From the NCBI RefSeq assembly GCF_040500525.1, contig NZ_CP159404.1, forward strand, positions 1 through 64,000: a DNA stretch of 64,000 nt. Direction: 5' to 3'. Of this stretch, positions 42,290-50,005 are shown one piece after another. The notes beneath the pieces are model-generated. The model saw nothing but the letters and a program-made list of their open reading frames with translations, was not told the origin of the DNA and did no database searches. Positions within the stretch are counted from its first letter, which is position 1, and every line of letters begins with the position of its first letter. The stretch comes from Azospirillum formosense (GTDB lineage Bacteria; Pseudomonadota; Alphaproteobacteria; Azospirillales; Azospirillaceae). The position numbers were made by a program, and so were the translations under genes.

Positions 42290-43165
42290 ATGGCCCGCCC
42301 CCAGCTTCCGCTCAACGCGCTACGCGCCTTCGAGGCGTCGGCCCGCCATCTCAGCTTCACCCGCGCCGGGCTGGAGCTGTGCGTCAGCCAAGCGGCGGTC
42401 AGCCAGCAGATCCGCACGCTCGAGGCGCGGCTGGGCGTCACCCTGTTCCGCCGCCTGCCGCGCGGCCTTGCCCTGACCGACGAGGGGGCGGCGCTGGTGC
42501 CGGTGCTGATGGACGCCTTCGAGCGCATCGGCGCGACGCTCGACCGCTTTGCCGAGGGGCGCTACCAAGAGGTGCTGACGGTCGGGGTGGTGGGGACCTT
42601 CGCCACGGGCTGGCTGCTGCCGCGCCTGCCGTCCTTCACCGCCGCGAACCCGGCGGTCGACCTGCGCATCCTGACAAACAACAACCGGGTCGATCTGGCC
42701 GGCGAGGGGCTGGACTTCGCCATCCGCTTCGGCGACGGCTCCTGGCACGGGGTGGAGGCGGTGCCGCTGCTCGACGCCCCGCTGACCCCGCTCTGCGCCC
42801 CGGCGCTGGCGCAACGGCTGTCCGCCCCGGCGGACCTCGCGCGGGAGGTGCTGCTGCGCTCCTACCGGGTCGAGGAATGGCAGCGCTGGTTCGCGCTGGC
42901 CGGGGTGACCTGCCCGGCCATCCGCGGTCCGGTCTTCGACTCCTCCCCCACCATCGCCGCCGCAGCCGCGATGGGCGCCGGGGTGGCGCTGCTGCCGGCG
43001 CGGCTGTTCGGCCATGATCTGGCCACCGACCGGCTGGTCCGCCCCTTCGCCATCGAGGTGCCGGCGGGCCGCTACTGGCTGACCCGCCTGCACTCCCGTC
43101 CCGAGACGGCGGCGATGCAGAGCTTCCGCCACTGGATCGCCGCCGCCGTCGATGCGGAGGACTAG
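42290..43165 (+). CDS. AmpR/GcvA-type LysR regulator
   Basis: LysR-family activator (291 aa). The N-terminal HTH (PLNALRAFEASARHLSFTRAGLELCVSQAAVSQQIRTLEARLG) and LFRRLPRGLALTDEG are close to AmpR. The effector domain (about 92-285) has TVGVVGTFATGWLLPRLPSF and LDFAIRFGDGSWHGVEAVPLL, typical of AmpR/GcvA. AmpR responds to 1,6-anhydro-MurNAc peptides versus UDP-MurNAc-pentapeptide and controls the divergent beta-lactamase. The arrangement here is the textbook ampR-bla divergence. It converges with the aldo/keto reductase gene with 9 nt between stops. Confidence 0.88.
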   Translation: MARPQLPLNALRAFEASARHLSFTRAGLELCVSQAAVSQQIRTLEARLGVTLFRRLPRGLALTDEGAALVPVLMDAFERIGATLDRFAEGRYQEVLTVGVVGTFATGWLLPRLPSFTAANPAVDLRILTNNNRVDLAGEGLDFAIRFGDGSWHGVEAVPLLDAPLTPLCAPALAQRLSAPADLAREVLLRSYRVEEWQRWFALAGVTCPAIRGPVFDSSPTIAAAAAMGAGVALLPARLFGHDLATDRLVRPFAIEVPAGRYWLTRLHSRPETAAMQSFRHWIAAAVDAED

Positions 43166-43174
43166 GACGGAGCG

Positions 43175-44161
43175 TCAGGCCGGTGTGGGCGCCTGCTCCG
43201 GCAGGACGCCGGCCTGCTTCAGTTCCCGCCAGAAGTCCGCCGGGATCGGCTGCTTCATCAGCGCCACATTCTCCTGCACGCGCGGCGGGTTCTTGGTGCC
43301 CGGAATGACCGAGGCGACGACAGGGTGCGCCGCGCAGAACTGAAGCGCCGCCGCCCGCAGGTCCACGCCGTGCCGTTTGGCGATCTCGGCCAGCCGGTCG
43401 CGCGCCGCCACCTTGTCCGGCGGAGCTTCCTGGTACTCGAAGTTCCTGCCCCCGGCGATCAGGCCGGAGTTGTAGGGGCCGCCGACCACGACATGGACGC
43501 CGCGCTCCTGGCAGCGCGGGAACAGGGTGTCCAGCGCCGGCTGGTTCAAAAGGCTGTAGCGCCCGGCCAGCAGGAAGACGTCGGGATCGGCGCGCTCCAG
43601 CGCCATCACGCAGGGCTCCACCCGGTTGACGCCCAGGCCCCAGCCGCGGATGACGCCCTCCTCACGGAGCTTGGTCAGCGCCACGGCGGCGCCCTTCATG
43701 GCGGTGTCGAACACCTCCAGCCAGCGGTCGCCGTGGGCGTCCTCGGCGCAGTCGTGGATGTAGGCGATGTCGATGCGCGCCATGCCCAGCCGTTGCAGGC
43801 TGTCCTCGATGGACCGGCGCACCCCGTCGGCGGTGTAGTCGTAGTCCACCCGGAAGGGCAGCCCCTTCACGAAGGGACCGTGCCGCCCGCCCTTGCTGGC
43901 GTCGGCGCGCAGCAGGCGCCCGACCTTGGTGGACAGGACGAACTCGTCGCGCGGGCGGTTGCGCAGGACATGGCCGAACCGGTGCTCCGAGATGCCGGGG
44001 CCGTATTCCGGCGCCGTGTCGAAATAGCGGATGCCGGCGTCCCAGGCGGCGGCCAGGGTGGCCTCCGCCACGTCGTCCGGCACCTCCTCGAACATGTTGC
44101 CGAGCGGAGCGCCACCAAACCCGATGGGTCCGGGCGGAGCGAAATGCTTGCTGTCCGGCAT
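43175..44161 (-). CDS. Aldo/keto reductase (aldose/pyridoxal dehydrogenase type)
   Basis: NAD(P)-dependent TIM-barrel oxidoreductase (328 aa). Active-site pieces are DTAPEYGPGISEHRFG with the catalytic Asp and Tyr, VLSTKVGRLL with the Lys, and YIHDCAEDAHG where the His sits. WGLGVNRVEPCVMAL and SVIPGTKNPPRVQEN (coenzyme site) follow. The subgroup containing L-fucose/D-threo-aldose 1-dehydrogenase and pyridoxal 4-dehydrogenase starts similarly. The ATG at 44161 has GAGAGG about 7 nt upstream. It is divergent from the chemoreceptor; the 330-bp gap contains three direct repeats. Confidence 0.87.
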   Translation of the reverse strand: MPDSKHFAPPGPIGFGGAPLGNMFEEVPDDVAEATLAAAWDAGIRYFDTAPEYGPGISEHRFGHVLRNRPRDEFVLSTKVGRLLRADASKGGRHGPFVKGLPFRVDYDYTADGVRRSIEDSLQRLGMARIDIAYIHDCAEDAHGDRWLEVFDTAMKGAAVALTKLREEGVIRGWGLGVNRVEPCVMALERADPDVFLLAGRYSLLNQPALDTLFPRCQERGVHVVVGGPYNSGLIAGGRNFEYQEAPPDKVAARDRLAEIAKRHGVDLRAAALQFCAAHPVVASVIPGTKNPPRVQENVALMKQPIPADFWRELKQAGVLPEQAPTPA

Positions 44162-44267
44162 GATCGACCTCTCGTTGTTCCGTGCGTGCGCGGGGGTTCC
44201 AGGGTGCGCTCTGACGGCGCTTCCCTCGACACCGGCCCTCAACACCGGGAGGGTCCCGGCGTTCCCA

Positions 44268-44334
44268 TTTGCAACCTGCCGACGCCGGCGTGGCAATTTG
44301 CAACGCGGATGGGAGCGCGTTGGCATTTTGCAAC
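44268..44334. repeat. Three evenly spaced TTTGCAAC direct repeats
   Basis: TTTGCAAC at 44268-44275, 44297-44304 and 44327-44334, i.e. 29 and 30 bp apart. The last two share the longer form TGGCAATTTGCAAC / TGGCATTTTGCAAC. They lie about 75-140 bp before the probable transcription start driven by the sigma-54-like promoter, where an enhancer-binding activator would sit. Confidence 0.6.
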
Positions 44335-44380
44335 GGTTGGGAAGCAACAACCGCGCGGCCAACTCGGGAATTTTGCTGGG

Positions 44381-44396
44381 TGGAACAGCAATTGCG
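44381..44396 (+). promoter_or_regulatory. Sigma-54-like -24/-12 promoter for the chemoreceptor
   Basis: TGGAACAGCAATTGCG has GG and GC with the exact spacing of the RpoN consensus TGGCACR-N4-TTGCW, with two departures (C to A at position 4, last base G). It lies about 95 bp before the ATG. Confidence 0.5.
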
Positions 44397-44491
44397 CAGG
44401 GATTGGGAGTTGGTATGGAATTTGAGAATGATTTGATCCGGTGCGGGCCACCGACGCCGAACAAAAAATACCCCAGGCAGGACATCCCATC

Positions 44492-46519
44492 ATGACCACC
44501 TCCCTTCGCGCCTTCGCCAATTTGCGCACCGCCACCAAGGTCTACACCGGTTTCGGGGTCACGCTGGCCCTGCTGGTCACGTTGGGGGCGGTGTCCTGGA
44601 CCGGTCTTCGGTCCAGCGACACCGCGCTGCACAGCTACGCGGCCCAATCGGACGTCACGCTGACGCTGGGGGAGGCCGACACCGCGCTGTCCGACGCGCT
44701 GGGCGCCGCGGCGGAGTTTCTCGTCTCAGGGACCGACGGCGCGGCCAACCGCTTCCGCGCCACCGCCGCGGACTTCCGCCGGCAATTGGAGAAGGCGGCC
44801 CCCGGCATCGGCGACGGCGCCGACCGTCAGGCGGTGGAGGAGATCCGTGGGCTTGAACGGGATTTCCTGACCGGCTTCGACCGTCTGGTTGCCCTGCGCA
44901 CCGAACGGGACGGCATCGTGGCGGAGGTCGTCAACAAGCTGGGCGCCGACATCCGGCGGACGCTGAGCGATCTGGTGACCGCCGAGCGGCAGACCGGAAA
45001 TCTGGACCGCACCGTTCAGGCCGCGGGGGTGAGCGAGCAGTTTCTGCTGGTGCGCGTTCTGGTCGCCCGCTTCGTGACCGAGACGAAGCCCGAGGATCTG
45101 GCCCGCATCCGCCAGGATCTGGCGGCGGTGGCCGCCGACGTCGAGGGCGAGGCCAAGGGCTGGGCCGACTCCCCCGGCGCCGCGAAGCGCACGGAGGTGC
45201 TCGCCAAACTGCCGCGCTACACCGCCGGCATCGAGCGCATCGCCGCCATCGCCGAGGAGATGGGCCGCGTCAACGCCGACACGCTGACCCGCGCCGGTGC
45301 CCAGATCAACGGAAAGATCGGCGCGATCCGCCAGCATTCCACCGAGATCCTGAAGGGGCTGGAGATCAGCGCCGCCGCCGCGGTGACCGCCGCCGAACGC
45401 CAGGGCGCCGCGGTGACCGCCGCCGCGGTGGCGCTGGGCCTGCTGCTGGCCTGGATGATCTCGCGGGCCATCACCCGCCCGCTCGGCGCCATCACCGGGG
45501 CGATGGGCCGGCTGGCCGAAGGCGACCGCACGGTGCAGGTGGACGAGGGGTGGCGAAAGGATGAGATCGGGGCGCTGGCCCGCGCCCTCCAGGTCTTCAA
45601 GTCCAACGCCGAGGAGATGGAGCGCATGCGCAAGGCCCAGGAGGAGGCCGAGCGTCAGGCCGCCGAGCAGCGCCGCGCCACGATGATCCGCATGGCCGAC
45701 ACCTTCGAGGCGACCGTCCAGGGCATCGTCGAGGCGGTGGCGAGCGCCGCCGGCGGCATGCACAACGCCGCCAGCACCCTGTCGGGCACCGCGGCGGACG
45801 CCAGCGAGCGCTCGCTGCTGGTCGCCTCCGCCTCCGAAGAGGCCTCGGCCAACGTGCAGACCGTCGCCAGCGCGACGGAGGAGCTGTCGGCCTCCATCGC
45901 CGAGATCGGCCAGCAGGTGGAGATCTCCACCCGCATCGCCGGTCAGGCGGTGACCGACGCGGAGGGCGCCGACCGCACCATGCGCGCCCTGGTCACCGCC
46001 GCCGAGCAGATCGGGCAGGTGGTGGAGATCATCAGCGGCATCGCCGCCCAGACCAACCTGCTGGCGCTGAACGCCACCATCGAGGCGGCGCGGGCCGGCG
46101 AGGCCGGCAAGGGCTTCGCCGTGGTGGCGGGCGAGGTCAAGGCGCTGGCCAACCAGACCGCTAAGGCGACCGACGAGATCCAGTCGAAGGTGCAGGAGAT
46201 CCAGCAGACCACCGGCGGCGCGCAGAAGGCCATCGGCAGCATCGGCCAGACCATCGGCCGGATGAGCGAGATCGCCACCACCATCGCCGCCGCCATCGAG
46301 GAGCAGGCCGCAGCGACCCGCGAGATCGCCAGCAGCGTCTCCCAGGCCGCCCAGGGGACCGAGGAGGTGTCGCGCAACATCGCCGGCGTCAGCACGGCGG
46401 TGTCGGAAACCGGCAGCGCCGCCAGCCATGTCCACGGCACGTCGGAGGAGCTGGCCGCCGAGGCGGAGCGGCTGCGCAGCGAGGTGCGCAGCTTCATCGC
46501 CACCGTCCGGGCGGCCTGA
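44492..46519 (+). CDS. Methyl-accepting chemotaxis protein (periplasmic helical sensor)
   Basis: Transmembrane chemoreceptor of 675 aa. TM1 about 17-37, a long helical periplasmic sensor (about 38-308, all-alpha and possibly of the HBM kind), TM2 about 310-330, HAMP (about 331-385), then the cytoplasmic coiled coil. The signalling tip IAAQTNLLALNATIEAARAGEAGKGFAVVAGEVKALA is intact. There is no C-terminal pentapeptide tether, and the tail is SEVRSFIATVRAA. The ATG at 44492 has AGGA about 9 nt upstream. The ligand is unknown. The promoter context (sigma-54-like plus three upstream repeats) suggests activation by an enhancer-binding regulator. Confidence 0.92.
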   Translation: MTTSLRAFANLRTATKVYTGFGVTLALLVTLGAVSWTGLRSSDTALHSYAAQSDVTLTLGEADTALSDALGAAAEFLVSGTDGAANRFRATAADFRRQLEKAAPGIGDGADRQAVEEIRGLERDFLTGFDRLVALRTERDGIVAEVVNKLGADIRRTLSDLVTAERQTGNLDRTVQAAGVSEQFLLVRVLVARFVTETKPEDLARIRQDLAAVAADVEGEAKGWADSPGAAKRTEVLAKLPRYTAGIERIAAIAEEMGRVNADTLTRAGAQINGKIGAIRQHSTEILKGLEISAAAAVTAAERQGAAVTAAAVALGLLLAWMISRAITRPLGAITGAMGRLAEGDRTVQVDEGWRKDEIGALARALQVFKSNAEEMERMRKAQEEAERQAAEQRRATMIRMADTFEATVQGIVEAVASAAGGMHNAASTLSGTAADASERSLLVASASEEASANVQTVASATEELSASIAEIGQQVEISTRIAGQAVTDAEGADRTMRALVTAAEQIGQVVEIISGIAAQTNLLALNATIEAARAGEAGKGFAVVAGEVKALANQTAKATDEIQSKVQEIQQTTGGAQKAIGSIGQTIGRMSEIATTIAAAIEEQAAATREIASSVSQAAQGTEEVSRNIAGVSTAVSETGSAASHVHGTSEELAAEAERLRSEVRSFIATVRAA

Positions 46520-46648
46520 TCCGGCAGGAGGGGGAATCGCCGCTTGTTCCGGTTCCCCTCCGCCGGAACGGTGATAGGTTTGAACGGAGGCGCCTGAGGG
46601 ACGGGCGTCTCGGTTGGGCGCGGAATTGAGCGGCCGGGATGGTCGGTC

Positions 46649-47788
46649 ATGGCGAGAGGGCTTTCCCCAGGGACCGCCTCCGGTTTTGTCCGGCGCTTCG
46701 CCGGGCTGGCCGGAGGCTACTGGTCGGGACGGGACCGCTGGCCGGTGCGGCTGCTGGCGGCGGCCCTGCTGGCCCTGACGGTGGCGCAGGTGTCCGTGCC
46801 GGTGATGATGAACCTGTGGAGCCAGCGCCTGTTCGACGCGCTGGAGCAGCGGGCGATGGGCCGCCTGCCGGTCATGGCCGCGGCGGCGGGCGGCATCCTG
46901 CTGTTCAACATCGCCGTCACCGTGGCGCATCTGTGGGTGAAGCGGCGCCTCCAGTTCGGCTGGCGGGCGTGGCTGACCCGGCGGCTGGTCGGCGACTGGG
47001 TGTCGGACGGGCGCGAGCTGGCCCTCCCCTCCCGCCCCGGCGACCACGACAACCCGGACGGGCGCATCGCCGAGGACGTCCGCGTCGTCACCGAACTCGC
47101 CGTCGATCTGGGCCATTCGCTGACCTACTGCCTGCTGCTTCTGGTCAGTTTCGCCGGCATCCTGTGGCGGCTGTCCGGCGTGGTGCCTGTCGCCATCGGC
47201 GGTGTGAGCCTCGCCCTGCCCGGCCATCTGCTTCTCCTCGCCCTGGCCTTCGCCGCCGCCGGAACCGCCGCCGCCATTGCCGTCGCCCGCCCGCTGGTCC
47301 GCGCGGCGGAGCGGCGGCAGGGGCTGGAGGCCGATTTCCGCTTCGGGCTGGCGCGGGTGCGGGAGAACGCCCCGGTCATCGCCCGGCAGCAGGGCGAGGC
47401 GGTGGAGCGCGGCCGCATCGCCCTTCTGTTCGGCGGGGTACGCCGCGGCTGGGAGGGGCAGACCGGGGCCCTGGTCCGTGTGATGGCCTTCGGCGCGTCC
47501 TACTCGGTGCTGTCCGCGGTCTTTCCCATCCTGGTGGTGGCGCCCCGCTACGCCGCGGGGGCGATCACGCTGGGGGTGATGATGCAGACCGCGCAGGCGT
47601 TTCAGCAGGCCGTCGCGGCGCTGTCCTGGCCCATCGACAATCTGGCGACCGCCGCCCAATGGACAGCCTCGGTGGAGCGCGTGCTGGGGTTGAAGCAGGC
47701 GCTGGACGGGATCGCCCCCTTGCCCGCGGTCAAGGCGCCCACGCCCGATCTTCGGTCCGATGGCGGCAACACCGCGCGGAAACGATGA
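46649..47788 (+). CDS. ABC transporter transmembrane-domain-only protein (ABCD/SbmA-like)
   Basis: Inner-membrane protein of 379 aa matching the transmembrane domain of the ABC_membrane_2 family (YddA/ABCD type): LWSQRLFDALEQRAM, WRAWLTRRLVGDWV and the conserved NPDGRI (135-140) with AEDVRVVTELAVDL. About six TM helices are visible. The sequence stops at about the point where the Walker A ATPase domain would start, and the next gene is unrelated. SbmA/BacA peptide importers likewise lack an ATPase and use the proton gradient, so this may be a working secondary transporter of that sort; a degenerate half-ABC is the alternative. The start has only a weak ribosome site. Confidence 0.78.
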   Translation: MARGLSPGTASGFVRRFAGLAGGYWSGRDRWPVRLLAAALLALTVAQVSVPVMMNLWSQRLFDALEQRAMGRLPVMAAAAGGILLFNIAVTVAHLWVKRRLQFGWRAWLTRRLVGDWVSDGRELALPSRPGDHDNPDGRIAEDVRVVTELAVDLGHSLTYCLLLLVSFAGILWRLSGVVPVAIGGVSLALPGHLLLLALAFAAAGTAAAIAVARPLVRAAERRQGLEADFRFGLARVRENAPVIARQQGEAVERGRIALLFGGVRRGWEGQTGALVRVMAFGASYSVLSAVFPILVVAPRYAAGAITLGVMMQTAQAFQQAVAALSWPIDNLATAAQWTASVERVLGLKQALDGIAPLPAVKAPTPDLRSDGGNTARKR

Positions 47789-47808
47789 GGCGGCCCGGCA
47801 CTTTCCGT

Positions 47809-47839
47809 TTGACCTCAACTTAGCTTGAGGTTCTATCCT
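47809..47839 (+). promoter_or_regulatory. SoxR box within a 19-bp-spacer promoter upstream of the HPP gene
   Basis: CCTCAACTTAGCTTGAGG (47813-47830) differs at two positions from the Escherichia coli soxS SoxR site CCTCAAGTTAACTTGAGG. It is bracketed by a -35 TTGACC (47809-47814) and a -10 TATCCT (47834-47839) exactly 19 bp apart, the overlong spacer that MerR-family activators correct. The ATG of the HPP gene is 38 bp downstream. Confidence 0.8.
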
Positions 47840-47877
47840 GCCGCCGCACGCCGAAACCTTGGGAGGGACCGGGCCGA

Positions 47878-49062
47878 ATGCACCGCGAGATACGGCTCCT
47901 GCTGCGCCGCTGGAAAATCACTCTGCTGAAGAAACGTGAAAACCGCCGCCGCCTTGCCCTGTTCAGGCCCATTCTGCCCGGCGCCAATTTGAGGGACCGG
48001 TTGATCGCCTGCTGCGGGGCGATGATCGGCTTGGCCGCGACGGGCCTGCTCTGCCACAATCTGCTGACCAACCTCACCAGCGCGCCGGCCCTGGTGGCGC
48101 CGATGGGGGCGTCGGCGGTCCTGCTGTTCGCGGTGCCGGCAAGCCCGCTCGCCCAGCCCTGGTCGATCATCGGCGGCAACACCCTGTCGGCGCTGGTCGG
48201 GGTGATGGTGGCTGCGCTGATCCCCGACCCGATGCTGGCCGGCGGGGTGGCGGTGGCTCTGGCCATCGCGACCATGTCGATGACGCGCTGTCTGCACCCG
48301 CCGGGCGGTGCCGCCGCGCTGACTGCGGTGATCGGCGGTCCGGCGATCGCGGCGTCGGGGATGCAGTTCGTGTTCTACCCGGTCGCCGTCAACTCCATCC
48401 TGCTGGTGCTGGCGGGCTGGATGTTCCATCGCTTCTCCGGCCATTCCTACCCGCACCGGGCGCCGCCCAAGCCGGCCAACAGCCACGGCACCGCCGATCC
48501 GCCGCCCCGGGCGCGCGCCGGCCTGAGCGCCGACGACCTCGACGAGGCGATCCGCGAGCTGGGGGAGGCGCTGGACGTCAACCGCGACGACCTGAGCGCC
48601 CTTCTGGAGAAGGCGGAGCTTCACGCCATGGAGCGGATGCATGGCGGGATCATCTGCGGCGACATCATGTCCCGCGACGTGGTGACGGTGAGCGCGGAGG
48701 CCCATCCCGAGGTGGCCCGCGCCCGCCTGATCGAGCACAGCTTCCGCACCCTGCCGGTGGTGGACCGGCGCAACGTGGTGGTCGGTCTGGTCGGGCACCA
48801 GCATCTGGTCGGGGATGCCGCGACGGTGGCGGCGGTGATGGACCCGCCGGTGACCGCCGGCCCGGAAACCCCGGCCTTCCGCCTGCTCGGCCCGCTGTCG
48901 GACGGGGGCACGCACGAGGTCGCCATCGTGGACGGAAGCGGCGGGCTGCTGGGCGTGGTGACCCAGACCGACCTTCTGATGGTCATGGCCCGCACGAACC
49001 TGTTGCAATCGTTGGACAGCGCCCGCACCTCGGCCGCGCCGCTGGCCTCGGCGGGCCACTGA
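47878..49062 (+). CDS. HPP-family membrane protein with C-terminal CBS domains
   Basis: Integral membrane protein (394 aa) with an N-terminal HPP domain: a basic leader, then four TM helices around 42-185 with the hallmark CLHPPGGAAALTA (HPP at 140-142). A Pro-rich linker (about 185-215) and a short helical segment lead to a pair of CBS motifs (about 262-375: GDIMSRDVVTVSAEAHPEVARARL, FRTLPVVDRR, GLLGVVTQTDLL). HPP proteins have been linked to nitrite transport in chloroplasts and cyanobacteria, but the bacterial role is unclear. The SoxR-type promoter just upstream indicates induction by redox-cycling compounds or superoxide. It has a strong GGGAGGGA ribosome site. Confidence 0.87.
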   Translation: MHREIRLLLRRWKITLLKKRENRRRLALFRPILPGANLRDRLIACCGAMIGLAATGLLCHNLLTNLTSAPALVAPMGASAVLLFAVPASPLAQPWSIIGGNTLSALVGVMVAALIPDPMLAGGVAVALAIATMSMTRCLHPPGGAAALTAVIGGPAIAASGMQFVFYPVAVNSILLVLAGWMFHRFSGHSYPHRAPPKPANSHGTADPPPRARAGLSADDLDEAIRELGEALDVNRDDLSALLEKAELHAMERMHGGIICGDIMSRDVVTVSAEAHPEVARARLIEHSFRTLPVVDRRNVVVGLVGHQHLVGDAATVAAVMDPPVTAGPETPAFRLLGPLSDGGTHEVAIVDGSGGLLGVVTQTDLLMVMARTNLLQSLDSARTSAAPLASAGH

Positions 49063-49078
49063 ACAGCGCCGGGCGTCA

Positions 49079-49110
49079 CGGCTCCGCGAGAAAATTTTCT
49101 CGCGGAGCCG
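49079..49110. promoter_or_regulatory. Candidate parS site, downstream of parB (32-bp palindrome)
   Basis: A perfect 32-bp palindrome whose 18-bp core GCGAGAAAATTTTCTCGC (49086-49103) is identical to the one upstream of parA. It sits 8 bp after the convergent end of parB. It may also serve as a terminator because its arms can form a long hairpin. Confidence 0.6.
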
Positions 49111-49117
49111 GTGTCTC

Positions 49118-50005
49118 TCACTCCCCTCCCCTGCCCTTCCCGGCATCGAGGATGGCGTCGATGTCGTCGCGGATGGCGCGGAGCGTCTCCCGGTCGATGT
49201 CCGCCAAGGCCAAGCCCCGTTCACGGACGCTGGCGACCGTCTGTCGGGCTCCGAACATCGCCTTGGCCAGCGGCTTCGGCAGGGCGCTGCCAGTGGGGAC
49301 GGCGCCGGAGCGGGGCTTCGCGACCGCGGGCGCCGGCGCGTCTTCCCCATCGGTGGAGCGTCGGGTCATCTCGGTGACCAGCGCGTCCCAGCCGCGCAGC
49401 TGTTCGCCCTCCCCTTTCAGCCGCGCGATCTCCACCAGCCGGTAGCGCGCCGGACGGTGCAGCGGGTACTCGTCGCGGATGCGCTGCGGCAGGCGGCTGA
49501 TGAGGAGCGCGCGGGAAATGTCCACCCGGTCCTTGCCGACGATCCGCCCGACATCCTCCTGCCGGTAGCCGTGGCGTTCCATCAGCCGGGCGTAGGCGTC
49601 GCCCTCTTCAAAAGGCGACAGGTCGGCGCGGACGACGTTCTCGATCAGCGCCAGCTCGTCCGACGCGCCGGTCACGGTGACAGCGTAGATGGTCGGATGG
49701 CCGAGCGCCCGCACGGCGCGGAAACGCCGCTCCCCGAAGACGAGCTGGAAGCGGCCGTCACCCAGCTGCTGCACGCCGACCGGCTGGGCCAGCCCATGCT
49801 GCGCGATGGAGGATTTCAGCGCCTCCATGTCCGCCTCGTCGAAATGCCGGCGCGGCTGGTCGGGGTTGGTGACGATGCGGCCGACGTCGATCTCCACGAC
49901 GACCGGGCCGCGGCGGTTGAAGCCCTGCCCCTCCTCGCGGGCTTGGCGCTCCGCCGCCGCGGTGGTCAGCACGCCGGTGTTCGTCCGGGCCAGTTTACGC
50001 GACAT
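49118..50005 (-). CDS. parB: Chromosome/plasmid partition protein ParB
   Basis: DNA-binding CTPase of 295 aa that loads at parS and spreads as a clamp to segregate the replicon. Features: the N-terminal NPDQPRRHFDE (47-57), the CTP motif GERRFRAVRALG (91-102), NVVRADLSPFEEGDAYARLME, and the central HTH (YRQEDVGRIVGKDRVDISRALLISRLP). The C-terminal dimer part (about 225-295) is Ala/Pro then helical. Its ATG lies inside the end of parA, which overlaps it by 11 nt, so the two are translationally coupled. Candidate parS palindromes flank the operon. Confidence 0.93.
   Translation of the reverse strand: MSRKLARTNTGVLTTAAAERQAREEGQGFNRRGPVVVEIDVGRIVTNPDQPRRHFDEADMEALKSSIAQHGLAQPVGVQQLGDGRFQLVFGERRFRAVRALGHPTIYAVTVTGASDELALIENVVRADLSPFEEGDAYARLMERHGYRQEDVGRIVGKDRVDISRALLISRLPQRIRDEYPLHRPARYRLVEIARLKGEGEQLRGWDALVTEMTRRSTDGEDAPAPAVAKPRSGAVPTGSALPKPLAKAMFGARQTVASVRERGLALADIDRETLRAIRDDIDAILDAGKGRGGE

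Larger units (their letters stand above)
44162..44491. other. Divergent regulatory region between aldo/keto reductase and chemoreceptor
   Basis: About 330 bp without a gene. It carries three direct TTTGCAAC repeats (see 44268-44334) and a sigma-54-like element (44381-44396). Everything visible points to control of the chemoreceptor, and possibly of the reductase. Confidence 0.6.

Noticed and set aside
44268..44334. NifA or NtrC upstream activating sites
   Set aside because: The repeats TTTGCAAC do not fit TGT-N10-ACA or TGCACC-N5-GGTGCA.
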